Source of the DNA: Bacteroidota bacterium
GTDB lineage: Bacteria > Bacteroidota > Ignavibacteria > SZUA-365
Length of the DNA stretch: 44,119 bases
Direction of reading: 5' to 3'
Assembly (NCBI GenBank): GCA_014860565.1
Contig: JACZJN010000067.1
Span: forward strand, 1 to 44,119
Shown here: positions 1 to 8,505 of the stretch, piece by piece
Numbering within the stretch: position 1 is the first letter of the stretch
How the letters are laid out: every line of letters begins with the position of its first letter
The notes under the pieces: generated by a model
What the model was told of the DNA's origin: nothing
The model's database searches: none
What the model saw: only the letters and a program-made list of their open reading frames with translations
Made by a program: the position numbers and the translations under genes

Positions 1-31
1 CCCGGAGACACCCCTGCGCGACACGGGGGTA

Positions 32-241
32 TCAGGCGATCGGAAAAACGCCGCAACGCGTCAGCAACGAAAATATCGCTTGCGGATTTGCCTGCGAGGG
101 TAATGCATCGGAATACCCCATGAATGATATCATCCAGCCGACGAGGAAAACGCCGATAAGAATGAGCAGCGCGACAAACACTTTCAGGAGAAATGAGAGT
201 TTTTCTTCTCTCCGCTTCAGCTCTTCGATTGATGATGTCAT
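32..241 (-). CDS. Small membrane protein of unknown function
   Basis: A complete 69-residue reading frame. Residues 1-14 are charged and polar (SSIEELKRREEK), followed by one strongly hydrophobic stretch at about 16-44 that is long enough for one membrane span. The rest is a short, mostly uncharged tail. The arrangement suggests a small inner-membrane protein with a cytoplasmic charged N-terminus. No family was recognised. The stop is inside the window, so the gene is not cut by the edge. There is no convincing Shine-Dalgarno sequence before the ATG. A 14-bp perfect inverted repeat lies just upstream (262-312). Its reality rests on the sensible charged-then-hydrophobic composition and on the absence of a competing frame. 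Confidence 0.55.
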   Translation of the reverse strand: MTSSIEELKRREEKLSFLLKVFVALLILIGVFLVGWMISFMGYSDALPSQANPQAIFSLLTRCGVFPIA

Positions 242-261
242 GGACGATCTCGCATTTAGTT

Positions 262-312
262 ACCGGGGTGCGGTTACACCTCAACGACTTACCGTGGGAA
301 CCGCACCCCGGT
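262..312. repeat. Perfect 14-bp inverted repeat, 23-nt spacer
   Basis: ACCGGGGTGCGGTT at 262-275 is matched by its exact reverse complement at 299-312. It lies in the leader of the small membrane protein gene (start 241, minus strand) and downstream of the protease terminator. There is no T-tract on either side, so it is not a standard intrinsic terminator. It could be an mRNA leader hairpin or a dyad for a DNA-binding protein. Confidence 0.6.
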
Positions 313-385
313 CCCCCAGTGAACTTTCATACATATTAATAGTGCCAGTTCGAGCCCCGTGGCCAAAATTATTTCGATTTTTTCC

Positions 386-421
386 AAAAAAAATGGCGCG
401 AACTTTCGTTTACGCCATTTT
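386..421 (-). terminator. Intrinsic terminator after the subtilisin-like protease gene
   Basis: Read on the minus strand, AAAATGGCG (421-413), a 14-nt loop and CGCCATTTT (398-390) form a 9-bp stem that runs directly into eight T residues. It begins about 30 nt after the stop codon of the protease gene at 452. Confidence 0.75.
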
Positions 422-451
422 GGCAGATATACTGACATTATGTCATGTCTT

Positions 452-3442
452 TTATTCGATAATGCGCACCGGCGCTATGAGAATCCTGGAATTTTCGTCA
501 TGGATGCGCATGAAGTACATGCCGGTGGGAAGCGACGGGAGCGCGAATACCTGCTGCTGCCTTCCGGTCGGTATGCTGCTGCCTTCCAGGCGCAGGACGA
601 AGCGGCCCTGAAGATCATAGAGATCATATTGCAGGGCTGCTTCGCGGGGGAGGAAAAGATCAAGTCGAAGCGACTGTCCTGTCCGCAGCGGCTGCGGGGC
701 GATGCCGAGCAGCGTGATGTCCGACGGACGCTGCTCCGGGGTCCGCGCATCAGTAATGTTGATCGGACGGATGACACGCGACCAGACATCGCGCGCATGC
801 GGCACGGCATCGGTAACTTCGCGGATGCTTTCGCCTGCAATCAGTGCGAATCCCACTACGAGTGTGTCGCCCGGCTGCAGGTCGACCGGACCGCTCGAGA
901 TGACCTGCGACACGTCGGTGATATCCGATACCGGCTTGATCACGCCGAGGGCGAGGGCTTTCCATTTCTCGGCTTTCGTGAAGCCGTTGTAGATGCCGAT
1001 GCGGAGCGTATCGTCGATGTCGCGGTTGTTGATGCCCCAGTACTTCACCCCGACATCATCGGCCAGCGGAAGCACGCCCACGACGACCGGGGTGCGCGGG
1101 ACACCCGTCGTATCGAGGCATATCGCCATCTGAAGGGAATCGTTGAACAGCGCGATATCGGTCTGGGAATTCGCGCCGATGTCCCAGTCGAAAAAGAGTC
1201 CGGCGTGCATCTGCTCCTGCACATTGGCGGAGACGTTGTTGATGTCGTAGCGGAGAAAAACAATGTTGCGCGTATCGTCGTCGGTGAATTCGTAGCTGCG
1301 CTGCGTGACATCGGTCTGCACGCGATAGGAAAGCGGCGCGTTCACGTCCTCGAAATGTCCGTAGCCCTGCTGCGGAGCGACAGGTCCCGGCGTGACGATG
1401 TTGTACAGTTGTTCTCCCGCGAAATCATCGCTCTGCTTGCCCCCGTCGGTGCGTGCGACGTCGACGACGAAAGGCATCTGGTTGATGACGGACCCGAGAA
1501 GAAACGCGCCTTCGAACAGCACGTTCTCGCTGCCTTTGTAATGCATTCCGGAACCGAGCACGCCGTCCATGTCGTCAAAGCCGACGTTGCCGTCGTTGGT
1601 GAGCGTCACGCGGATGTCATTGATGTCATGGTCGCGGTAACTCGGCTGCTGCACGAAGAACACGCCGCCCTGATCGTTGTATTCGCCGTCCTCGATGAGA
1701 AAAAGCAGATCCACCACGTCGTTGGGCGCGTATTCGTCGGCGAGCACGACGACGAACGGCTCAGACTCGTTGCCGACTTCGCCGAACGTGGGAATGGTCC
1801 CAGCATGGAAGCTGCCCTGCTCGATGGTCAGAAGCGGATTCGACGACGATAGCGTGATCTGCGCATCGGTTGTCGGTTCGAGCGTGTTGCGCCAGCGCAT
1901 GGTCACGACCAGTCTTTCTCCCTGGTCCGGAATGCCGTCGCCGTTGCCGTAGAGCGTGTCGGAAAGCGACCAGGTCGCCAGGCTCACCGCGGGAGAACGC
2001 TCGGTGAGGGCGCGGAAGGCGTTGATGCGTCCCTTGCCGATTTTCGATTTCAATCTCGAGGACTGCAGGTGGTCGATGGGATCGGAGGTGACCCGAATCT
2101 GCTCGAAAATCTGCTCGGGACTGTACTCGGGATGCACGCTTTTTACTAGCGCCGCAAGTCCCGCGACCAGCGGCGAGGCCATCGAGGTGCCCGTCGCTTT
2201 CACGTAGCTGGACGGAGTGGTGATGGAACAGCTGAGAATGTCGGTTCCCGGGGCGGATACATCGACCCACGGACCGTAGGTCGAGCTGGGGTTCACCTTG
2301 TCGTCGGTCGTGGTGTTCGCGACACACAGCACGTTGGGATAGGCACCGGGGGTGTGGAAACTTTCCGTCCCGGTATTTCCCGCCGCGACGACGACGATCG
2401 CGCCCTTGGAAATGGCATAGTCGATCTGTTCCTTCTGGCTCTCGAGATAGCCGGGACCGCCCCAACTGCAGTTGATGACGTCCGCGCCGTTGTCCGCGGC
2501 GTACACGATGCCGTCGTAACCGCGTATGATCGAAGGTGCGTACACGTCCGATCCGCACTTGACGGCCATGATCTTGCAGTGCATCGCCAGTCCCGCCACG
2601 CCTTTGCCGTTGTTGCCCCGCGCGGCCGCGATGCCGGCAACGTGCGTTCCGTGGAAATGGCCTTTCGTGGTCGGGGACGGATCTCCGTCATAATACGTTC
2701 CCCCGTTCAGCAGGCTGTTCCCCACGAAATCGATCCCGATCACGTCGTCGATATAGCCGTTGCCGTCGTTGTCGATGCTGTCGATGTCGGCCGGGGTGTA
2801 GACGCCGTCATGGTCGATATCCTCGATGGGATTGACCCAGATATTCTGGCTGATGTCTTCATGGCTCCAGAGGACTCCGCTGTCGACGATGCCGATCACG
2901 ACGCTGCTGTCGCCGGTGGTGATGTCCCAGGCTTTCTCCGCCTCGATCAGCGTATGCTGATACTGCTCGCCGAAGCGCGGATCGTCGGGGGTAAGATCCA
3001 GGTACTGCACGATTTCCGGCTCGGCGTATTCCACGTCGGGCAGGGCCGCGAAAGCGCGTGCGACCTCGAGCGGACTCACCGCCGCATCGAATTCGACGCG
3101 GTACATGCGTTGCAGGGCGATCTCCGAGCCGTCGGCGCGAAACCGCGTCGCATGCGACGGATACATCTGCGTCATCGTCCGCACCCCGAATTGCGCCAGC
3201 AGCGGCTGTACCGACGACATCCCCACCGCATGCTTGCTCAGCTGCTGCTCCCTTTCGCGGATGAACTTGACGATCACGCTGCCGGGGACGAACTCGGCGT
3301 CCGCGGGCAGCTGATCGAGCAGACTGCGGGATGATGAAACCTTGGGCGGCTTGGATTTCCGGGGCGTGCCGTCTCCCCCTGCGAGAAGCACCGTTACAGG
3401 AAGCATGAGGAGTGCGCAGAACAGACAGGCGAGTCGCTTCAT
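452..3442 (-). CDS. Secreted subtilisin-like (S8) serine protease with T9SS type A sorting domain
   Basis: A 996-residue secreted peptidase. A Sec signal peptide occupies about residues 1-22, followed by a prodomain-like region (about 45-150). The S8 catalytic domain (about 165-480) has an intact triad: Asp187 (GIVDSGV), His264 (HGTHVAG) and Ser420 (GTSMASP). The oxyanion-hole Asn356 (AAGNTG) is also present. An Asp-rich segment at about 208-233 looks like a calcium-binding insertion. The remaining ~500 residues hold beta-rich accessory domains, and the last ~85 residues form a T9SS type A sorting domain ending in GMYFMRIHDENS...RIIE. The ATG is preceded by GGAG six bases upstream. By family, the protein should be exported by Sec, moved across the outer membrane by T9SS, and act as a surface or extracellular endopeptidase. 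The substrate cannot be read from sequence. Confidence 0.95.
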   Translation of the reverse strand: MKRLACLFCALLMLPVTVLLAGGDGTPRKSKPPKVSSSRSLLDQLPADAEFVPGSVIVKFIREREQQLSKHAVGMSSVQPLLAQFGVRTMTQMYPSHATRFRADGSEIALQRMYRVEFDAAVSPLEVARAFAALPDVEYAEPEIVQYLDLTPDDPRFGEQYQHTLIEAEKAWDITTGDSSVVIGIVDSGVLWSHEDISQNIWVNPIEDIDHDGVYTPADIDSIDNDGNGYIDDVIGIDFVGNSLLNGGTYYDGDPSPTTKGHFHGTHVAGIAAARGNNGKGVAGLAMHCKIMAVKCGSDVYAPSIIRGYDGIVYAADNGADVINCSWGGPGYLESQKEQIDYAISKGAIVVVAAGNTGTESFHTPGAYPNVLCVANTTTDDKVNPSSTYGPWVDVSAPGTDILSCSITTPSSYVKATGTSMASPLVAGLAALVKSVHPEYSPEQIFEQIRVTSDPIDHLQSSRLKSKIGKGRINAFRALTERSPAVSLATWSLSDTLYGNGDGIPDQGERLVVTMRWRNTLEPTTDAQITLSSSNPLLTIEQGSFHAGTIPTFGEVGNESEPFVVVLADEYAPNDVVDLLFLIEDGEYNDQGGVFFVQQPSYRDHDINDIRVTLTNDGNVGFDDMDGVLGSGMHYKGSENVLFEGAFLLGSVINQMPFVVDVARTDGGKQSDDFAGEQLYNIVTPGPVAPQQGYGHFEDVNAPLSYRVQTDVTQRSYEFTDDDTRNIVFLRYDINNVSANVQEQMHAGLFFDWDIGANSQTDIALFNDSLQMAICLDTTGVPRTPVVVGVLPLADDVGVKYWGINNRDIDDTLRIGIYNGFTKAEKWKALALGVIKPVSDITDVSQVISSGPVDLQPGDTLVVGFALIAGESIREVTDAVPHARDVWSRVIRPINITDARTPEQRPSDITLLGIAPQPLRTGQSLRLDLFLPREAALQYDLYDLQGRFVLRLEGSSIPTGRQQQVFALPSLPTGMYFMRIHDENSRILIAPVRIIE

Positions 3443-3525
3443 GGAATCTCCATGGGATGGTTTCGGAAGGTGGGGGGTGGCAGGCGAGAATCTGCCCGGA
3501 GCGGGGTACCGGAGCCGTCGACCGG

Positions 3526-3531
3526 AATATA
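3526..3531 (-). promoter_or_regulatory. Candidate -10-like TATATT upstream of the subtilisin-like protease
   Basis: On the minus strand TTTTTTGTATATTCC, including TATATT (3531-3526), lies 84 nt upstream of the protease ATG. It is next to the terminator of the lipoprotein gene and shares TTTTGTATATT with the box before aroBA. Confidence 0.3.
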
Positions 3532-3532
3532 C

Positions 3533-3559
3533 AAAAAACCCCGGCGCAATGCCGGGGTT
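3533..3559 (-). terminator. Intrinsic terminator after the Ig-like lipoprotein gene
   Basis: A perfect 9-bp stem, AACCCCGGC (3537-3545) and GCCGGGGTT (3551-3559), with a 5-nt loop. On the minus strand it is followed by TTTTTTG. It sits about 40 nt past the stop of the lipoprotein gene at 3599 and about 90 nt before the protease start, so it separates these two same-strand genes. Confidence 0.85.
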
Positions 3560-3598
3560 GTGAATTCTTGGGCGTACGAAAAAATCAGACTTCGCGCG

Positions 3599-4687
3599 TT
3601 ATTTCCAGGAAACGAGTTCCTGCTGATCACCGGGCACGGGGAAGGTGCCGAGTATGGGCACGGTGATGAGCCCGGTTTCCTGCATCAGCTTGATCTGTCC
3701 GGCCGGATCGTCCGAGAACCAGATGTGCACCGGCACGACGCTCTGGTTCCCCAGAAGGTCAATGGTCACGGTGATAAGCACTTCCCAGGTGTAGATATCC
3801 TTTCCGTTGACGGTGATCACGTCACCTTTCTTGACGAACTTCCCTTTCATCGTGATGGTCGCGTTGACGAGACCGAAGGGAATCAGGATGCCGCCCGCGG
3901 GGGTGATGTCCCACTCACCGCCCGGATCGAGGGGTGCGCCGCTGTCGTCGTTGACCTTTACCATGTAGGTCCAGAACGGATCGGGAAGCACCGGCGGGGT
4001 CGGGAGGAAGCCCTGTTCGATCAGGGGACGCGTGAAGCGGCGCACCAGTTCGTTGGCGAGTCCGTACACCTGCACGTTGTAATGCGCATCGGCGCGCGCG
4101 ATCATGGTATCGATGCGGCTGATCGATGCGTCGGTCGAAATCATGCGATACCAGTCTGTCTGGCCGCCCATGTCGCCGCTGCCCGCCTCGAAACGCGAGA
4201 CGTAATTCCGGCGGGTGCTTTCGTCCTTCGCGTTGCCGTCGGCGAGATCCCATCGGTTCGAAGTGAATTCCGCCCCGTTGACGAATTGGAAGCGGAAGGC
4301 GCCGGGCACTTTGCGTTCGAAGCTCACGGTGGCGCGGTTGCTCGCGTTGCCGGCGCTGTCATACGCCTTGGCGGTGATGGAATTGATGCCGCCGGGAAGC
4401 GCGGAGATGTCGATGGTCGTCGTCCACGGCTGCTGCGTGAGCGTCGCCACCGGCGAAAGATTGTTATTCAATGTCAGTTCGATCTTCACCACTCTTTCGT
4501 TGTCCGTCGCGGTGAGCACGACTTCCAGCTGATTGCCCGTAATCTGCTGATCGTTCGTGGGCTTGACGAAGGCGACGTAGGGTTTTTCGGTGTCGCCCAC
4601 CGGAGGATTCACTCCCCCGTCGTCGCTGTCGCAGGCTGCGAGAATAAGGACAGGGATGAGAAACAGCAGGAAACGGAACTTCTTCAT
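3599..4687 (-). CDS. Ig-like domain lipoprotein
   Basis: A 362-residue protein with a lipoprotein signal peptide: MKKFRFLLFL start and lipobox LILAAC, with Cys19 as the expected lipidated residue. Residues ~30-130 look like a bacterial Ig-like domain (PYVAFVKP...VVLTATDNERVV...AKAYDSAGNAS). The remaining ~230 residues match no family I recognise. I chose the internal ATG at 4687 over a longer frame starting 11 codons upstream, because AGAGGAG lies just before it and it gives a clean signal peptide. Sequence places the protein on an outer or inner membrane leaflet as a binding or structural protein. No enzyme motif is seen. A strong terminator follows it. Confidence 0.85.
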   Translation of the reverse strand: MKKFRFLLFLIPVLILAACDSDDGGVNPPVGDTEKPYVAFVKPTNDQQITGNQLEVVLTATDNERVVKIELTLNNNLSPVATLTQQPWTTTIDISALPGGINSITAKAYDSAGNASNRATVSFERKVPGAFRFQFVNGAEFTSNRWDLADGNAKDESTRRNYVSRFEAGSGDMGGQTDWYRMISTDASISRIDTMIARADAHYNVQVYGLANELVRRFTRPLIEQGFLPTPPVLPDPFWTYMVKVNDDSGAPLDPGGEWDITPAGGILIPFGLVNATITMKGKFVKKGDVITVNGKDIYTWEVLITVTIDLLGNQSVVPVHIWFSDDPAGQIKLMQETGLITVPILGTFPVPGDQQELVSWK

Positions 4688-4759
4688 ATATATCTCCTCT
4701 GGAATGATTGGTCTGAACAATATGCTCTTATAGAATCAGGCGAATCGTTGCGGTTCAAT

Positions 4760-7700
4760 TTAGCGCATTCTAATGAAACGTCTGCTCTGCAGCTGAGTTC
4801 CCGACTGCAGCGTATAGAAATACACGCCGTCAGGCAGGTCCGCCGCGTCGAAAGCGACGGCATGTTCCCCCGCGCTGACGGTCCCGCGCAGCGGAACCGC
4901 GATTTCCCTGCCGGCGCTGTTGAAAATCCGCAGCGTCACTGTCTCGCTGTGCGCAAGAGCGAACGGCAGCATCACCACCGAAACAGCGACGGGATTCGGC
5001 CAGGCCGCTTCCAGCCGCATGCCATCGGGCAGCTTCGCCGTGCCGGCGGTGGAGAGCAGCGGATTGCCACGCAGTCGCTGTACGATCCCGGCTTTGGATA
5101 CGATCCAGCCGGTCAAGGTGTCGATGAACACCGCATCCTGCACCGAGCCGCAGGGCGAGAGCGTGGTTCGCTTCCAGGAGGAACCGAGATCTCCGCTGAA
5201 CCAGGCGCTTTCGTCGTTGATGACCCAGACGATGTCCGAACCCGCGAAGCTCTGCACATCCACGTTGCGCCGGCCATTCATCGGATAGAATGCCGCGCGC
5301 CAGCTTCCGCCGCCATTGATGGACCGCCGGACGAAGCCTGCGACGTCGTCGACGCAGAAGCCGCGCTGGGCGTCGGCGAAGGATATCGCCGAAACGTTCT
5401 GCGCCGCGATCGCGACTTCTATCCAGGACGTCCCGCCGTCGGTCGTACGGAAGATCGAAGCGTCGGAGGGATCGGAACCGGCCGTGTTCGACGAGGCGAA
5501 CCAGCCGTTGTTTTCGTCAAGAAAGGTCAGCGTGTTGTCGATCGGGAATCGCGTCGGCAGTTCCTCGGATTTCACCCAGGTGGCACCGCCGTCGCTGGTC
5601 AGATACGCAAAGCCCTTCCGCTGATTGTCGGGGTCGGGCGTGATCGCCACGCCGCGCTGCTCGTCGTGAAAGAAAATATTCCCGTAGCGTTCGTTGACGG
5701 TGGAAAGCAGTGTCACCCACGTCGTGCCGCCGTCCGTGGTTTTCATGATGTGGCCGCTGCGCGTGCCGACCACGGCGCGTTCGCCGTCGAAGGCGTGTAC
5801 GTCGAGCACCTGCGCGTTGATGCCGGGAAGCGCATGATGCGTCCAGCTCACGCCGCCGTCAGTGGAACGCGATACCAGCGCGCTGTCGCGCGCGAGCCAG
5901 AGCACCGCGGGAGCGGCGCAGGCGGCGGCGTTCACCGCCGTCGAAAGCGGCTGTGGCTGCACAATTTCCCATTCGGCCGCCGCGGCGTTCCGCACCGTAA
6001 GCGAAAAATCCTGCGCCGACGCGCCGTTCACATTCCATGCCTCCAGAGAGAAGGACGCCGCGGCACCTTCCGCCGCCCATCGCACGATGCCCAGCACGCT
6101 GTCGACGCTCGCGCCCGCGGGCGCGGCGCGCAGGCGGAAACGGGCGTCGGGCGAGGCGTCCACCACCGCCGCATAGACGAACATTTCGCCTGCGTCGAGG
6201 GTGTCGCGATCGGGCTGCGTTGCAAACACCGGGGAGAGCGGCATCGGCTGCGTCCACCGCAGGTCGTACATGCCGCGTCCGTGCGTGAATGCGCGCAGCG
6301 TGCCCGTGCGCGCGCTGAAGGCGAAGCGCTGCACCGAAATCGCCGGCATGCCCGTTCCAAGGCGCTGCCAGCTTACTCCGTCATCCGCGGAGATGAACGC
6401 GCCCAGATCGGAGCCGAGAATGATCTTTCCATCGAGCTCGATCAGGTCATTGACGGGAATGTCTGGCAGGTCGGCGTTGATGCTTTTCCATGTGCTGCCC
6501 GTATCGACGCTGCGCCACACCTTGTCGATGCCGTAGCGGCTGTAGGTGGCATAGAGAATGCCCGGACGGAAGCTCCGCACCGAACTGCAGTATCCGAGCG
6601 GAAGCGTGCCGGTTTCGACGACGGTCCAGTTTTCTCCCGCATCGCGCGAGATCGCCACGCCGCCGCCGGTGCCGCCGGCCATGACGAGCGATCCGTCATA
6701 GGGCGCCACGCTCAGGGCGGAGATGTAATAGCAGCCGCCCGCGGTCGGAACCAGGCAGCTGTTTTTCAGCGTCCAGTCGAGACCGCCGTTCGTCGATTTG
6801 TAAAGTTTCGAGGTCCCGAGGTACAGCATGTCGGGATTGTTCGGATCCATCGCGAAGTCGATGTAGAACAGCGATCGGTCGAGGCCGAGGCCGCGCTGGG
6901 ATTTCGTCCATGTGGATCCGAAATCATCGGAACGGTAGAATTTCAGCGTTTCCTTCGTCGTGTACATGATCTGCGGCTTCATGGGATTGATCGCGCCGTT
7001 GCCGCCGTCGCCGTAAAGGGCGAGAGTGAAATCCGGCGCGTCGGTGGACATCAGCGTGCCGTTGTCCTGCGTTCCGCCGAAGAGCACGGCGTCGCTCGAC
7101 GGATGCATGGCTCCGCCGATGAACTGCGTGATCGAAAGTCCCTTGTCGCGCTTCTCCCAGTCCTTGCCGTCGTTGGAGCCGACGAAGAAACCGCCGTCGT
7201 TGCCGAGATAGACCTGCGAAGGATCCTCGGGATTGAACGCGATCGCATGCTGATCCACATGTACGATGCCGCCGTAGCCCTGATCGGGCACGCGCGTCCA
7301 CGACGCTCCGCCATCGGTGCTGAAAATGATCTTCACGCCGCCGGCATACACGATGTCGGGGTTTTCCGGGTGCACGCCCATGATGTTGTCGTACCAGCCC
7401 TGCGAGGCCATGTAGTCGAAAGGCACGTCGAGCTTCGTCCACTGCGCGCCGCCGTCGGTGGTCTTGAATACGCCGAGCAGGGGGGTGACGTCGTTGCCGG
7501 TGATGTCGGAGACGCCGATGTAGAGCACGTCGGGCTGCGCGTCGCAGATGCCGATGCTCGTGCGTCCCATCAGCGAGTCGGTCATGCCCACGTCGAGCTT
7601 GAACCAGCTGTCACCGCCGTCGGTGCTCTTGTGCATGCCGTAGCGCTGGGCGGTACCGCCGCCGAATACGGCGCTGGAATGTGTGTAGAGAATCGCCGGA

Positions 7701-8497
7701 TTCCGCGGATTGATGACGATGTCGGACATGCGTCCGGTGAGGATGAGCGACCACGTCGCTCCCGCGTCGCGGCTGCGGTAGATACCGATGCTGTCGGCGT
7801 TGCGCACGCCGTCGGGGATGGCCGCGAAGAGCGTGGACGTATTGGTTGGATCGATCACGAGGTCGCTCGCGCGCGCGTATGGCGGCAGGGTGCCCTGCCC
7901 GATCTCGAACCAGTTCGTGCCGCCGTCGGTGCTCTTGAACATGCCGCCGCCGTCGAACGTGCGCTGTGCGTAACTGGCCTCGCCGGTGCCGGCGTACACG
8001 ACATTGGTGTCCACCGGATCGATCGCGATGGCGCCCAGCGCCTGCGTCGGCAGATCGTCGGAAACGGATTGCCAGTGCAGGCCGGCGTCATAGCTGCGCC
8101 AGATGCCGCCGCCGGCCGCCCCGATGAACACGGTTGCGGCGTTTTTCGGATTCACGGCCACGGTGATGATGCGACCGCCGATGTTCGCCGGACCCATGTT
8201 CTCCCACTGCATCGCATCCTGCAGGGCGCCCTTGCCCCGGGGAGCGAAGAGCGGCAGCTTCTCCCGCGACTCGTTCCAGGCCCGCACGCGCGCGCCTTCG
8301 GGAATGCTGCCGCCGGGATACGTGACCCGATCGTGGAAATACTGTGCCCGCATGTCCGGATTTGAAAGAACCGGGGCGTTCATGGTTCCGGATCCGCTTT
8401 CACCGCTCCGGGGAACGATCATCGGATCCTGCTGCGCGCCGGCACCGAGGGGAAGGAGCGCGAACGCGCAGAGCAAGAAGCAAGAATATCGAAGCAT
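4760..8497 (-). CDS. Large secreted beta-propeller (BNR/sortilin-like) T9SS protein, copy 2 of a tandem pair
   Basis: A 1245-residue protein with a Sec signal peptide ending near GAGA-QQDP. Residues ~90-740 contain many BNR/Asp-box-type repeats (S-x-D-x-G-x-x-W, e.g. STDGGTNW, SRDAGATW, STNGGLDW), as in VPS10/sortilin-like and sialidase-like propellers. Residues ~756-840 look like a putative Ig (He_PIG-like) domain with GIVRW. Residues ~845-1146 are a second, Ycf48-like propeller (TTDGGTTW, SINGGGSW). The last ~85 residues are a T9SS type A sorting domain starting at AWPNPV. It is the second gene of an operon with its paralogue at 8506-12243, only 8 nt apart. The paralogue's TAG stop is part of this gene's TAGGAG ribosome-binding site. 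Likely a surface-exposed or released adhesion/binding protein; the glycosidase catalytic residues of true sialidases were not recognised. Confidence 0.92.
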   Translation of the reverse strand: MLRYSCFLLCAFALLPLGAGAQQDPMIVPRSGESGSGTMNAPVLSNPDMRAQYFHDRVTYPGGSIPEGARVRAWNESREKLPLFAPRGKGALQDAMQWENMGPANIGGRIITVAVNPKNAATVFIGAAGGGIWRSYDAGLHWQSVSDDLPTQALGAIAIDPVDTNVVYAGTGEASYAQRTFDGGGMFKSTDGGTNWFEIGQGTLPPYARASDLVIDPTNTSTLFAAIPDGVRNADSIGIYRSRDAGATWSLILTGRMSDIVINPRNPAILYTHSSAVFGGGTAQRYGMHKSTDGGDSWFKLDVGMTDSLMGRTSIGICDAQPDVLYIGVSDITGNDVTPLLGVFKTTDGGAQWTKLDVPFDYMASQGWYDNIMGVHPENPDIVYAGGVKIIFSTDGGASWTRVPDQGYGGIVHVDQHAIAFNPEDPSQVYLGNDGGFFVGSNDGKDWEKRDKGLSITQFIGGAMHPSSDAVLFGGTQDNGTLMSTDAPDFTLALYGDGGNGAINPMKPQIMYTTKETLKFYRSDDFGSTWTKSQRGLGLDRSLFYIDFAMDPNNPDMLYLGTSKLYKSTNGGLDWTLKNSCLVPTAGGCYYISALSVAPYDGSLVMAGGTGGGVAISRDAGENWTVVETGTLPLGYCSSVRSFRPGILYATYSRYGIDKVWRSVDTGSTWKSINADLPDIPVNDLIELDGKIILGSDLGAFISADDGVSWQRLGTGMPAISVQRFAFSARTGTLRAFTHGRGMYDLRWTQPMPLSPVFATQPDRDTLDAGEMFVYAAVVDASPDARFRLRAAPAGASVDSVLGIVRWAAEGAAASFSLEAWNVNGASAQDFSLTVRNAAAAEWEIVQPQPLSTAVNAAACAAPAVLWLARDSALVSRSTDGGVSWTHHALPGINAQVLDVHAFDGERAVVGTRSGHIMKTTDGGTTWVTLLSTVNERYGNIFFHDEQRGVAITPDPDNQRKGFAYLTSDGGATWVKSEELPTRFPIDNTLTFLDENNGWFASSNTAGSDPSDASIFRTTDGGTSWIEVAIAAQNVSAISFADAQRGFCVDDVAGFVRRSINGGGSWRAAFYPMNGRRNVDVQSFAGSDIVWVINDESAWFSGDLGSSWKRTTLSPCGSVQDAVFIDTLTGWIVSKAGIVQRLRGNPLLSTAGTAKLPDGMRLEAAWPNPVAVSVVMLPFALAHSETVTLRIFNSAGREIAVPLRGTVSAGEHAVAFDAADLPDGVYFYTLQSGTQLQSRRFIRMR

Positions 8498-8505
8498 GCG
8501 GTCTC

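Noticed and set aside
359-1852. A 497-codon plus-strand frame, and similar long frames at 13134-14279, 14478-16058 and 38205-39017
   Set aside because: They mirror well-supported minus-strand genes (protease, amidase, phosphatase, glycosyltransferase) and show no family motifs.
3452-8365. A 1637-codon open frame on the plus strand
   Set aside because: It is antisense to the lipoprotein and propeller genes, is rich in Arg, Ala, His and Val, and has no recognisable domain. It is a by-product of high-G+C codon bias in the real minus-strand genes.
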